From Gordius sp. MW1 (lineage: Eukaryota > Nematomorpha > Gordioida > Gordea > Gordiidae), in contig OZ038531.1 in the NCBI GenBank assembly GCA_964036665.1, positions 22,650,591-22,714,590 of the forward strand: DNA of 64,000 nucleotides, read 5' to 3'. The notes under the pieces are model-generated. The model saw nothing but the letters and a program-made list of their open reading frames with translations. It made no database searches and was not told the origin of the DNA. This document shows, one piece after another, positions 10,826 through 21,467 of this stretch. A program made the translations under genes and the position numbers. The first letter of the stretch is position 1; each line of letters opens with the position of its first letter.

Positions 10826-13794
10826 GTCCTGCTTTGTCAAATTAGATTTCGCCAATGCTTTTAACAGTATTCGAAGAGAAACCCTTATTAACACTTTTTT
10901 AGCTGATGTCCCACAATTTTTAAATTACATTTTATTAAGCTATGGTTCTACAACCAAGCTTCGATTCGGCGAATACGTCATTGATTCGTCCGAAGGCATC
11001 CAACAAGGAGATCCATTAGGCCCTCACTTGTTTTGTTTGGCCATTCATAATTTAGTCGAGGCAATATCATCTCAGTGTACCCTTGATTTAAATGTTTGGT
11101 ACCTCGATGACGCCACCCTATGTGGCCGCCCGGAAGCGATTAGTAAAGCTATAGAAATTGTCAACAATTTTGAACCCACTCTAAATCTTAAATTAAACAC
11201 GAAAAAATGTGAAATCTATCAGGCCCCCAACACTATTGACTTTCCCTTTTTTAAAACTTTTTTAGTTTTAGATAGAGAAAACATATCCCTTTTGGGATCA
11301 CCTATTGGCGGTGAAAAATCTCTTTTAAATTTTCTTCATAAAAACCTCGAAATTTTAAAATCTAAAATGGAACTTTTAAAATGCTTGCCTGCACATCATT
11401 CTTTTTACATAATCAAAAATTATTTTAACATTTCAAAGATTAATCATTGTTTTCGCTCACCTGATGCATTTTTACACCCAGAAGTTTTAAAGTCGTACGA
11501 AGGCTTTTTAAAAACTTTATTAGCAAAAATTTTAAATTTAAAATTTAACACTAATAATTGGGTTCAGGCATCCCTTTCAACCAAATCTGGAGGATTGGGA
11601 ATTCGTCCTCCGGGCAGCATGTCGCTAGTTGCTTTTATTTCCTCTTTTAAGTCGGTCCAAAACTTAATTTTTAATCTCACAAAACATGATTCCGACCCTC
11701 TGCTAACTCAAGCCTTAGAGCTTTGGAATTTGAATGTCACACCCGAGACCGTTCAAACTCAAAGTACGAGACAAAAGGATTGGGATTCTGGACTCGTATC
11801 GCGCTCCGTTGATTACCTTTTATCGAGAAGCGACGATAGCCAGCATTACAACCTTAGGTCCCTCGCTTTTGATGGTTCCGGTCTAGTGTTTCGATCTCGT
11901 CTCGTCTCGGTCTCGAATACAAAATCTCGTCTCGTCTCGGGAGCGATTAGGAAAATCTCGATCTCGTCTCGTCTCGGTCTAGAAAAATTTCGGTCTCGTC
12001 TCGTCTCGACGAGAATTCTCGTCTCGTCTCGACTTTTAAAAAAAAATATATACGGAATAAAAATTTCTCCTATTTTATTAAAAATATAAATAAGTGTTCA
12101 AAAATCCAAATGGCAAATTTTATATTTTTGGAAAAACTTTAATACGCAAACTTTTTAAAGATTTAGCGGGACACGACATCTCATTGACAATATAAAGATA
12201 TGAATTAACTCATAAAGATAACATTTTCTATAAAAAGTGCAGACTAAAAAAACTATAAATAAATTTGAAATAAGATTAAATTTTATTGTTCTAGCAAATT
12301 ATAATATTTGCATCAAATTCACTGTGTCTGTCAACTATAAATGGACTTCGAAAATTATAAGTTCGCTTATAGTTGATATAGTTGCATAAGTGAGCAAAAT
12401 GAGACCCTTTATTAACCTTTGCTAATGATTCAAAGTAGACCTTAACATATTTAAGGCAAACGTTTAAGTCCATTAATATAACCATCATCAGTTATAGCCC
12501 ATAGTGTTTATTGCATGTTTATGCGAGTGACATTTAATGATGTTATTATTATTTACAGAATTGATAACTAGTTGCAGAAATTAAAACGTTGTAAAACAAC
12601 AATAAAAGCAGCATTATTATAGAATTAAGAACATAAGGTTTTAAACTTTAAATTAAAGAGTACGTATTTAAATGTATGACAAAAATCAACCATACTTAGG
12701 TAAATGATTGCCAAATTTTATTTTTTTTGCAAAAATATATAATATTTACTACACTTGTGAATTTTTTTAATATTAAATATATTCCATACATATTGATTTA
12801 CACTTAATACCTTAAATGTAAATTAAAATACACAATAATTTACTAAAATCTAACGATCAATAAAAAGTCGAGATCTCGCCGAGAAAATCTCGTATCGTCT
12901 CGTCTCGACATCAAAATTCTCGTCTCGATCTCGACTCCATTTTTCAAATTCTCGTCTCGTCTCGTCTCGGTTTTTCGAGACGAGACGAGACGAGACCGAG
13001 ATTTTTCTCGGTTTTTCCGCATCACTATTCCGGTCACGAGTGGCTTGAAGCCTATCCCGCAAACTTTTGGGAATGCTGCTTGAAGACTTTGAGCTATCAT
13101 ATTCCATAGCTTTAAGGTTGGGGATCAGCTACAGCAGAGAATTCAATTGTCGAAACTGTCTTTCCACTGTAGACGAATATGCTAGGCACCCTCTACACTG
13201 CCTAGCAAACAAATATAAATATGTTAGGCACACTAAAGCGAATTTATTAATTCAAGCTGCCCTCTCAAAAAGGCAAAAATCCCCTCAATTCTTGAGCCGT
13301 CAGATCCCTCTCTCGAGGGTAGGATGCGCCCTGACGGCTCTTCTCTAGTCCCCTGGCAAAATGGCCTATCCATCAAATGGGATTTTACTTGTATTGACCT
13401 ATTTGCCCCTTCCCATTTTAATTACGACCCTATCGCTACAGCAGAAGGCCGTAAAACTACCAAGTACTCTGCCCTTTTGGCATCCAATATTTTTATCCCT
13501 GTCGTTGCCTCGTGCTCCGGTTCCTTCGGTAAACAGGCAATGGGGTTTTTTAAAGAAGTCGGAAAACGCTCACCGAAATTTAAAATTTCTGCATCCTTTT
13601 TACTCAGGCAACAACTAGGGATTCTTGTTGTACGATACAACTTTAAATCCTTCGCCGACTCATGGCCCGTTTTAGAAGATAATGATATAGATCTTTGTAT
13701 TTAACCAATATGTCTTTCTTTATTTATACACTTCGCTTATTTACGTAACCTTGTTTCGTGAAAATAAACTTTTTAACCAATAAAAAAAAAAAAT
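10826..13794 (+). pseudogene. RT-nuclease LINE (copy B), split by a hAT insertion
   Basis: 5'-truncated inside the RT: KLDFANAFN (first catalytic Asp), GIQQGDPLGP (motif B), then YLDDAT (catalytic box, intact), LLGSPIGG and GGLGIR. The frame is open from about 10830 to 11883, where a hAT element is inserted. It resumes at 13036 with HEWLEA, has a frameshift, then a Cys/His cluster (NCRNC with HPLHC), then in another frame RPDG, WDFTCID and RKTTKY of the nuclease domain. The 3' end is an A-run at about 13783-13794. Closest in-window relative is the minus copy at 34.4-37.3 kb. Inactive because of truncation, frameshifts and the insertion. Confidence 0.85.
11884..13027 (+). mobile_element. hAT non-autonomous element, TCTCG type (copy 1)
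   Basis: Ends TAGTGTTTCGATCTCG and, at the right, TTTTTCCGCATCACTA, flanked by a perfect 8-base target duplication TTCCGGTC at 11876-11883 and 13028-13035. An 8-base duplication and a TAGTG start are hAT hallmarks. Both ends carry clustered TCTCG/CGAGA words (11890-12035 and 12868-13010), the likely subterminal transposase-binding arrays. The AT-rich interior has no transposase. Removing the element and one duplication restores GSG-HEW in the host LINE, as in its 35-kb relative. Confidence 0.93.
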
Positions 13795-13795
13795 A

Positions 13796-14210
13796 GTCTC
13801 GTGATAATTGGAAATGGGAGGGAGAGATTGTCGATTGTGGATCTTTGCTGAAAATATCCCATTGCGTCGCGTTGAGGCTGAGTGATGTTAAGGCTGCTTA
13901 TAGGAAAGGGTTTCTAGAGAGGAGAATGATGGTTTTGATGACCATACTTAAGAGGACATGGCCCAAGGGATTGCCTTGTTGAATATTTGGTATTATTCGT
14001 CCACAAAAAGTAGATAAATTGGGTTGCCATAATTATTTAACAAACACTGAAGGAATTTCGGAAATCTTAATATGAACGGTTCAAGAAAGGCGGCTCGGAT
14101 TACGCTGGCCCAACAGCGTCTTCTTTATTCCGCCTATCTAGCTAGGTTGGAGAGAAATGACACCTTATTTAAGAAAATTCATCTCAAATATTTAATATTT
14201 TTCAATGCTC
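13796..14210 (-). pseudogene. RT fragment of the same LINE family (copy C)
   Basis: On the minus strand NIQQGNPLGH matches motif B of copy B (GIQQGDPLGP), preceded in another frame by NYGNPIYLLF (copy B: SYGSTTKLRF). Frameshifts and stops break it. It lies immediately after the A-tail of copy B, so three pieces of one LINE family sit together in 4.4 kb. The piece is visibly richer in GC than its flanks. Confidence 0.6.
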
Positions 14211-14310
14211 CTTAAATTTTCATATTGATGCAAATATTGACAAATACAATATTATGACCAAATAAATTAGTTACAAATTTGTTGACATATAGGGCTTGAA
14301 AATAATTTTA

Positions 14311-14380
14311 AAATACATGGCTTAGTTGGTAAGCGCCTGTCTTGTAAACAGGAGACCCGAGTTTGAATCTCAGTGGCGTC
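14311..14380 (+). tRNA. tRNA-Thr(TGT)-like sequence, probably pseudogene
   Basis: D-arm TGGCTTAGTTGGTAAGCG, a perfect anticodon stem CCTGT/ACAGG around the loop CTTGTAA (anticodon TGT, Thr), and a T-arm GAGTTTGAATCTC close to the B box. The 3' acceptor strand would be TGGCGTC, but the 5' positions read AAATACA and do not pair, so the acceptor stem is lost. A run of seven T follows at 14383. Either a retro-copy or a decayed gene. Confidence 0.6.
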
Positions 14381-14471
14381 AATTTTTTTGAGCTAATTTT
14401 TAATTATTATGGCATATAGCTGTCATAGCATAGAGCACTTAATTGTAACATATGTGCTATAATAAATTCGT

Positions 14472-14625
14472 TTCTGTTCAAACTAAAAGCTGTTCATTTC
14501 ATAAGCTAATATAAAATGCTTGATGTCTTGTGGGGTCAGGGTTGTTAGGGCAAGGGTTAGAGTTAGGGTTCTCAATTAGATTTGCTTGGCTTTTGAAATG
14601 ATCAGCTTTTAGTTTGAATAAGAAT
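14472..14625. mobile_element. Short inverted-repeat element with telomere-like loop
   Basis: Left arm TTCAAACTAAAAGCTG..CATTTC pairs with right arm GAAATGATCAGCTTTTAG..TTGAA, about 30 bases per arm. The loop contains GGGTTAGAGTTAGGGTT, telomere-like but degenerate. Non-coding. Confidence 0.6.
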
Positions 14626-14968
14626 CAATAAATTAATTATATTTAGGTTTGGCAATATTTTATATTAACTTTTGTCAATCTCTCCAGGAATATTTTGTAA
14701 AATATCAGCTCCAATTTATAAATAAAATTATGTCTGTGCTTACCGTTACAATTTTTATTTTATATCAAATTTTACCAAAGGTCGCCGCACAGATTTAAAT
14801 TTTGCAGCCAACGAATCTTAAAGTTTTTTGGGTGACTAATGGAAAGAGCTTTAGCACATTATTATTAATGGTAATTTTCTTGCTTGCATACTCGAGCTCA
14901 TTATTTAAAAAATAGCTGATAATGCATATCATAATTATGTCTCTTTCTATAATACTTTGTTAAAATAG

Positions 14969-15127
14969 GTGGGGTTGGATTGAAAAAGAAAGTAAATTTT
15001 GGGCAATTGTAGCCATTATGAGAATTTTTTTTTGATTTCATCTCCACTTTTTCCCTGATGTTTGGCTATAATTGCCCAAAATATCGCTTTAACTTTTCTT
15101 TCACCTTTTTTATTAATCCAACCCCAC
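14969..15127. mobile_element. MITE with GTGGGGTTGGATT ends
   Basis: GTGGGGTTGGATT at the left and AATCCAACCCCAC at the right are exact complements. Further in, TTTTGGGCAATTGTAGCCA pairs with TGGCTATAATTGCCCAAAA. A hairpin of about 60 bases per arm with a short loop. No TA or TTAA duplication could be fixed by eye. Confidence 0.7.
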
Positions 15128-15296
15128 GGATTTCGAACAAAGATATATCATAAAGGATTGAAATTAAAATATATAATGCTTATAAATGTTGTAATAAAGG
15201 TGGAAAATATTGGAATATTTTTTTTGTATTTTTTTATACTCAATTATTAAATATATAAGTATATTAGGCCATAGGTAATGTAGATGGAAAAGCTGC

Positions 15297-15422
15297 ACGG
15301 GCATAGCCAAGTTTTGGATTAGGGAGGGGGGGGGGTGAAACGTTTACAATTTTAATAATTGTTTTTAATTTTTAAGGGTTTTTGCATTAAAATTTTTTTT
15401 GCCCCCCCCCCGGCTACGCCTA
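15297..15422 (+). mobile_element. Poly-G/poly-C MITE
   Basis: Starts GGGCATAGCCAAGTTTTGG, has a G-run at about 15325, AAGGGTTTTTGCATT in the core, a C-run and CCGGCTACGCCTAT at the end. Inverted relative of the element at 4091-4258. Confidence 0.55.
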
Positions 15423-16532
15423 TAAAAAGCTGAAACCTCATGAGACACAAGGTGCTTTAAATTTTCTTCCAAAACGTCTCTTTTTGGTAAAATCATATGT
15501 TTTAAATAAAGGGTAAGGTTGATGCAATTATTAATCAATATTCATTTGAAATGCAGCTTAACAGATATTTTTAGACCCCCTGCAATTTAAAAGCCGCTTT
15601 TAATATGTTGACTAGTTATGTGATAAATATGATAACCAGGGTTAAATGAAATGAGAGCCAAAGTCTTTCGAATTAGCAACACTGTATGACGATGAACGAT
15701 CTTTATATAAATCTTTAAAAAACTTGAAAATCACATAGTTCTTATAGCCTAGAGTAATAAAGCCCATACGGTGATAAATAAAATAAAATTATCCAAGTAA
15801 TATTATTAACCACTCTGAAATACGCTGTAGCTTTATTATGCAATAAGATAAATTTAAAACATATGATACAATCACGTGTATTGTACACTAGGAACAACGA
15901 ACTTAAACGTATATATACATACAATGTATTGGTCTATTATATAACACGGATTAACGGTTTATAGTAAAGATCTTAATACTATAGCACGCTACTAGTACAT
16001 TAATCTACAAATCTCACAAAATTAAATAGTATTTGGTGTAATGCCCAAATTTATTGAGTTTAATATACTATAACATATGAATTATAAAAGATAGACAGAA
16101 TAGGATAAATTTATAAGCCTTCACTCTTGCAAAAGAATAACAAACTAGTAGCTACATTTTTTGTTGTAAGTTAAAATCTAAAAATGGTTTCTCAAAATAA
16201 TGTGTAGGTCAAATAAATAAGAAAATATAAGATACATGTATATAAGGAAGTCTATTTTTTACATTTGATAAATATTTATTTAATCGTCTATTAAACACAG
16301 TAAGCATCTTTTTGCGTCTATCTTTTATAGATACAGACGAATCTTCTTATAAACTCTCTATAATTGTATGTCTTAATTCTTTGAATTAAGCGAAAAAGTG
16401 TTGTATGACTAATAATGTAAATTATAATAATTTCCTGTTTAAATGGTATAAAAAAATTATATTTTTTCATAAATTTATAATTATTTTACGGATGCCCTTT
16501 CCCCTTCTGTGTAGTATTTTATCGCCATTCCT
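15423..16532. other. AT-rich spacer upstream of the Ig-like gene
   Basis: No repeat or gene seen. It should hold the promoter of the gene that follows, but no confident TATA box or start site could be placed in such AT-rich sequence. Confidence 0.3.
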
Positions 16533-16596
16533 ATGGTGGTTATGCGACTTTATCTGGTAAAACTCTTTATATTGCTTCTCTTTATCTCGCAGCAAT
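16533..16596 (+). CDS. Exon 1: signal peptide
   Basis: MVVMRLYLVKLFILLLFISQQ is a classic signal peptide; a second in-frame Met at 16542 is an alternative start. The phase-1 donor used (GT at 16597) is weak. The acceptor chosen ends at 16685 (GGGTAG); an alternative at 16670 (TAAAAAG) would create a stop codon when joined. Intron about 89 bases. Confidence 0.45.
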
Positions 16597-19500
16597 GTTG
16601 TTAATATATATTTTGCACATTGACATTTAAATTATCAAATATAATGTAAGCACTAATTTTTTATAAAAAGAAACAAAGCGGGTAGTTTACGATCAGACAA
16701 TTACTTTGAGTTACCACTCTAATGAGACGCTCCTAGATTATAAATGGAAACACAAAACTGGATTAGATAAATTAGTTTGGGATGATTTGGGCCAGGGGCA
16801 CACAAAACATCAAAAGTCATATTACTATTCTTTCAAAGTAGAAATTGCTTCAGTTGGCGAATATGGATTCTTTATTAATAATCAATTGGTTAAAACTTAC
16901 AACGTTACACCAGGTACATCAACCTTTGGTCATTTAATGAATATCATATCTATATATCTTAGATTAATAAAATTAACATATATTTTATATATACTAATAA
17001 AGATATCTTTTTGTATAAGAACCATATCGAAGATATGTAAAAGTATCCCTGGGCGAAAGCTTTACTCTTGAACAACCAAATGATGAACAGGTAAAACGTT
17101 TTGTTGAATGGAACATTACCGGTCTACCGCAATATGGTTATTTCAAAGAGGTTAATAGTGAAACTTGGTCTTACAGTGGAAAAATTGAACATGCTTTTGA
17201 TTTGGTAACGGCTTGCCTGTCCCTAAACGGCGTCGTAATAACTTGCTGGATTATTATTAAAGGTACAAATAAAATCTTAAATGCTTTTCTTCTCAAATTT
17301 GTTATTGGCTTAAATAACATCCATATCTCTCGACACTAAATAATATGGTTATGACTTACATCTTAATTTTTTATTTTGAATCGAGCAGTGTAATTTGAAT
17401 AAAAAATAAATTTAAAGGTTTCTTAACTAGGATTTGCTTAGGACCGATCGCATGGTCGTTACATGGCCTACCTCTGATAACTAATCACCCTAAATTATTT
17501 TATTCATTTAGATTCCAAGTCAATAAACGCATTCCGAGGTGAGTCCGTGCGGTTCAGTTACATTAAAATGCATTCAATAAATTATAAAAAATTAACGTGG
17601 AGGTATAAATTTCCGCGAGGACGAACGTGGAGACTATTAAATCGAGCAAAAAATATTCCTTTACATAAAAATTGGTTGGCCTATAATATTTGTAACGTAG
17701 ATTATCATAATGTCGGTGAATATGGTATTTTTGACGATAAGTTATTGGAGAGCTGGAATTTAACGATTGCAGGTATATATTAGTTTTATAAAATAAGTAA
17801 CACATACTTTTTCATAATGAAATGGAACGGAAGACAATGAATTTACAAATTTTAAGTCATTTTAAATTCCTTATAAAAAGCAAATTAATAATACATAAAT
17901 AAGTATTGGTTTTAACATTTAAAATAGACGATGCCCTAAACATAGAAAACATCTTTATGCTTTTCTATCAGATTACGAAGAGAAAGATATTGCGGTCAAT
18001 TGTGGTGATCCAATCATTCTTAGCTTTCCAAATCCGAGATATTTGCCAGGTCCGTTTATGTGGAAAAGATTTATAAATACGGATGAATATATAGAATATG
18101 GTGCATCAGACCTGTATTTTGTTGGCAATGTAAATGGTCTTCTAAGCTTTAGAGCAGACAAGGCTTTACAATCTTACTTTACGAATTACCAACTCTATTA
18201 TAAAAAATTCTTGCTTGCTAAATGGTACATGACTGTCCAAAGTAATAGATTAAACGTTTAAAAAGAATAGTTTTAAAATTTCATATGTTTGTAAAATCTC
18301 CAAAACTTACTATTAGACTGTCCAGCGTTAAATATAACTATAAGAGAAGGCGGACAATTAACATTAAGACATTATGATGATGGAGGATCGTTTGAACCTT
18401 ATGTTTGGAACAAATATGCACCAGCAGAAACTAAGCCTCAATTAATTAAGAGGTCCGATTCAGTTAAAATTAATAATAACGAAATTACTATTGAAAATAT
18501 AAACTCGACCCTCTGGAATGGTGTGTCTGTAACTCAAAATGACAAAGAGTTAATAAGGTGGAATATTGCAACTACAAGTAAACCATCTAATTTTTACAAT
18601 TTTAAAAGCAATCACAAATCTTTGTATTTAATTAGAAAAGAGTGCGGCTTGTCAATTTAAGGTATATGATAAAGATGGTAAATCTGAAAATTTTATCAAT
18701 TTCATGGGACCCATCACCTATTACAGTAACTATATCACTATAAAACTTAATATTTAATTTATTACTTGCTAATTACACGGTTTAACAGGAAAAATCAACC
18801 GGCAAACTGTTTGCAGATTCTGGTAGAGTTCTTCACGGTGAACACAAATATGTTTTTAGTTTTTTCCCGATACGTCAAGTTTTTTAAATATTCGCTGTCA
18901 AAGTTGCCAAAAACGCGATTTTAGCGTTTTTCAAACGTCAATAACTTGCAAATTAGTCGGTAAAAATTTTATTTAATAGATTTATTATGTAGATATAGGG
19001 GAGAGGAATGTATTTAAAAATTTTTTTATCCTAGCAATTTTACTTTTTAAATTATATACAAAATTAATTATCCCTATCTTTACATTGACAAATTACACCA
19101 GACTTGAGGGCGCCCTCCCTTCTCTTTAACACTATGAATTAAGTGCGTGTTGTTGTTTTGGTAATAGTAGTAGCATAGTAGATAAACAACAACACAAACA
19201 ACAACATGCACTTAATTCCTAGTGTTGAAGAGAAGAGGGCGCCCTCAAGTCTGGTGTAATTTGTCAATGTAAAAAATAGGGCTAGTTAATTTTGTATAGA
19301 ATTTAAAAAGTAAAAGTGCTGGGATAAAAAAAAATTGTGAATACATTTCTCTCCCATATATCTACGAATTAAATCTATTAAACCAATTTTTACCGACTAA
19401 TTTACAAGTTATTGACTTTCAAAAAACGTTAAAATAGCGTTTTGGGCAACTTTGACAGCGAATATCTAAAAAACTTGACGTATTTAAGAAAAAATTAAAG

Positions 19501-21102
19501 ACATATTTGTGTTCACCGTGAAAAACTCTACCAGAATCTGCATACAGTTTGCCAGTTGATTTCACAAGTCCATTATTTTTTGACCAGTGTTATTTTTTAG
19601 CAATGGCGCCATAGTGGCAAAATTGCAAATAAGGTCATTGATACAATATTTATCTTAAAACACGTATTGTCTAAATTTCATTGTATAAATACGGTGGATT
19701 TGGATTGATAGCGTAGGTAGAGGGAAATGGAACGCAATATTTCGGACACTTATAGTCCATCTTCAGGAAAAAAAAAAAAGGAGAAGATGAAGTCTCAAAA
19801 AATAAAAATGAAGTAAAGTGTTTCCCTCTACCTACGCTATCAGTCCAAATCCACCGTATTTATACAATGAAATTTATATAAACGGATTGAAAATTATTGA
19901 TTATATACGTATTGTCTATTCCTCTGTATCATTGTTGAGATATTACACGACTATTTCCTATTAGTGATCAAGACAAATGATGTGTTATAAACTTTGGGTT
20001 TTAAAAAAAATAGTCTTTCATATCATATTACTTAACATCTTAAGTTAAAAAAACGTCAAAGTAATTTGAGTACCGGCTTGGCCATTGTAACCATATATAA
20101 TAAGGTGATTTTAATCCAAGCATAGGCCACATAAACTACTCATACCATTTATTTCGAATAATAAATCGTGTACCGTGCATATGCACCATTTTTAAAGTTG
20201 CACTCTCATATTTAATGAATAAGGCTAGGAAGATTTATATCAAATTATTTTAAGCATGAAGAACTATTACACGCTGAATTAATAAATAATGGCGCTAAAA
20301 TCAATTTAATAGCTCTACAACATATTTTTTTATTCATTACATAATGACCTATTTTTAGGATGTTATTTTTAATTTCAACAAGTTATTAACTTTTTAAACC
20401 TAAGATTCGCAAAAATTACTATAAAATATATTTATTCTCCTAATTGTGCATATATCAGTATGGCGGTTTAACGGTACACTTTATCGTCGTTGACGAGCCG
20501 CTTATGTAGTTTATAAATTTAAATACTTATATACTGAGTAAAATTTTATGCATATAAATATGATTCAATCCATATATAGATGTTTATGAATTTAGCTACA
20601 ATATGAATACACTTCTTGTCACTCATTATTATTTTTGATATTATCCCATATCCTTCCTTTTTGAAACAAACCCTATTTTTATTTTTTAGATTCGAAGGAA
20701 TTTGATATTGAAATCAAAAAAATTAAAAATAATGTTCAGTGTCTTCCGAAAATGCGAATTATCACTGAGCGCAAAATCAATATATGTAAATAATTAATGA
20801 TTGTGCAAATTATATTTTTCATAAAATTACTCAGGGTTTAAGGCTGATAATGACAGAATTACTAGTTTTTCTGACGGAAAAGTAGAATCATTTGGTTTAA
20901 AAGGAAAAAGTAAATTTTCAATTATGGAGGGAAATAATTATTTGTCTCATTCCTATGAAGATCAACTCGACGTCAATGAAGCAATAAGAATTAACGTAAA
21001 CTTATCATTTATCCAATTTTATCGTTTGTTTTAACATTTATTTAGATTGCTCAAGAAAGCAAGGCACCTTTTACTATCGAATACGACTCTAATTTATATT
21101 AA
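16533..21102 (+). CDS. Multi-exon secreted protein with five tandem Ig-like domains
   Basis: Ten exons can be joined: 16533-16596, 16686-16913, 17044-17262, 17512-17772, 17972-18241, 18317-18577, 18636-18725, 20690-20785, 20835-20995, 21046-21102. All introns are GT-AG, every exon after the first is open in the required frame, and all junctions are phase 1 except the last (phase 0). The product has a signal peptide, five repeats of about 73-90 residues that each end W/Y-x-x-T/I, and a Cys-containing tail ending in a TAA stop. The repeats have beta-sandwich-like spacing (core W, then GEYGFF or GEYGIF) but mostly lack the canonical Cys pair. No transmembrane segment follows, so secretion is inferred. 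Exon 1 and its junction are the least certain. The exact family is unknown. Confidence 0.7.
16686..16913 (+). CDS. Exon 2: Ig-like domain 1
   Basis: Contains QTITLSYHSNET, DYKWKHKTG (core Trp), SYYYSFKVEIASVGEYGFF and NNQLVKTYNVTP. The VGEYGFF stretch resembles the D-x-G-x-Y strand F motif of Ig folds without the Cys. The donor GTACAT at 16914 leaves phase 1. Confidence 0.7.
17044..17262 (+). CDS. Exon 3: Ig-like domain 2
   Basis: The acceptor GTAAAAG joins as V-SLGESFTLEQP. Contains FVEWNITGLPQYGYF and ends LNGVVITCWIIIK, with the donor GTACAA. Two Cys near the end, none at strand B. Open for 73 codons with no stop. Confidence 0.65.
17512..17772 (+). CDS. Exon 4: Ig-like domain 3
   Basis: Begins after TTCATTTAG: D-SKSINAFRGESVRFSY, then KLTWRYKFPRGRTW, NICNVDYHNVGEYGIF, DDKLLESWNLTIA. 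The clearest match to domain 1 (VGEYGIF versus VGEYGFF; WNLTIA versus YNVTP). The donor GTATAT at 17773 leaves phase 1. Confidence 0.75.
17972..18241 (+). CDS. Exon 5: Ig-like domain 4
   Basis: After TTTTCTATCAG: EEKDIAVNCGDPIILSFP, GPFMWKRFINTDEYIEYG, NGLLSFRADKALQSYF, AKWYMTVQ. The one Cys is at strand B. 90 codons, open; the donor GTAATA at 18242 leaves phase 1. Confidence 0.7.
18317..18577 (+). CDS. Exon 6: Ig-like domain 5
   Basis: After CTTACTATTAG: CPALNITIREGGQLTLRHY, EPYVWNKYAP, NEITIENINSTLWNGVSV and LIRWNIATT. Same scheme as the others: N-terminal G-x-x-L-T-L, central VWNK, terminal RWNIATT. The intron before it is 75 bases. N-glycosylation sequons (NIT, NST) are present. Confidence 0.7.
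18636..18725 (+). CDS. Exon 7: short linker with Cys
   Basis: After TTTAATTAG: KSAACQFKVYDKDGKSENF, then INFMGPITYY, closing phase 1 at a GTAACT donor. The preceding intron is 58 bases. Not an Ig domain; probably the first strand of a different C-terminal domain. Confidence 0.55.
18792..19562. mobile_element. Fold-back MITE in intron 7 of the Ig-like gene
   Basis: Two arms of about 370 bases, nearly complementary: AAATCAACCGGCAAACTG at the left against CAGTTTGCCAGTTGATTT at the right; GAGGGCGCCCTCCCTTCTC against GAAGAGAAGAGGGCGCCCTC. The small central loop is rich in AACAAC and TGTTGTTG. Non-coding. An intronic hairpin this long would fold in the pre-mRNA. Confidence 0.9.
19673..19875. mobile_element. 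Second inverted-repeat MITE in intron 7
   Basis: The left arm, with AAATTTCATTGTATAAATAC and GATAGCGTAGGTAGAGGGAA, is complementary to the right arm, with TTCCCTCTACCTACGCTATC and GTATTTATACAATGAAATTT. Arms of about 60 bases, loop about 85 bases containing an A-run. Same intron as the larger fold-back. Confidence 0.85.
20690..20785 (+). CDS. Exon 8: C-terminal region
   Basis: A strong acceptor TATTTTTTAG, then SKEFDIEIKKIKNN, VQCLPKMRIITERKINI and a GTAAAT donor in phase 1. The preceding intron (18726-20689) is 1964 bases and holds the two MITEs; the following one is 49 bases. Confidence 0.55.
20835..20995 (+). CDS. Exon 9: C-terminal region
   Basis: After TTACTCAG: FKADNDRITSFSDGKVES, FGLKGKSKFSIMEGNNY, then YEDQLDVNEAIRIN and a GTAAAC donor, phase 0. 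Polar, no hydrophobic segment. Confidence 0.6.
21046..21102 (+). CDS. Exon 10: C-terminus and stop
   Basis: After CATTTATTTAG: IAQESKAPFTIEYDSNLY, then TAA at 21100-21102. The preceding intron is 50 bases. Confidence 0.6.
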   Translation: MAQESKAPFTIEYDSNLY

Positions 21103-21205
21103 GATTCATACTGAAATGCATTGAATTATATCAACATACAAAAATACAATCTATTAGTTTAAATTTTTCATGCATCATAAATCAAAAAACCAAATTTATA
21201 TGTTA

Positions 21206-21211
21206 AATAAA
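21206..21211 (+). promoter_or_regulatory. Candidate poly(A) signal of the Ig-like gene
   Basis: AATAAA about 104 bases after the TAA stop. In AT-rich DNA this hexamer is common by chance. Confidence 0.35.
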
Positions 21212-21467
21212 ATTTAAGTATCCACACTTTTATCAATCAAAGTTATTTGTAATTAAACAAATTGTTATGCATCGCTTAAACATCCAATCTTACAAAATCG
21301 CTGCTGATTTATTATAAATGTTTTTTATTATTTTGGAACCTAGATACATGTCTTCAAAACTTTTTTGTCAATTCAATAATAAACCAAACTTATTTGCTGA
21401 ATTCGTTTAATTTTTTTAACTTTTGGTTTTATCTATAAAACACGTATTGATAATATGATATAGCCGA

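Noticed and set aside
12843..13107. Arg/Ser/Asp-rich frames resembling RS-domain proteins
   Set aside because: They come from TCTCG/CGAGA subterminal repeats of the hAT; the same occurs at 51.76-52.14 kb and 53.9-54.24 kb.
14530..14575. Telomere-like GGGTTAG words
   Set aside because: Only a few degenerate units inside the loop of an inverted-repeat element; not an interstitial telomere.
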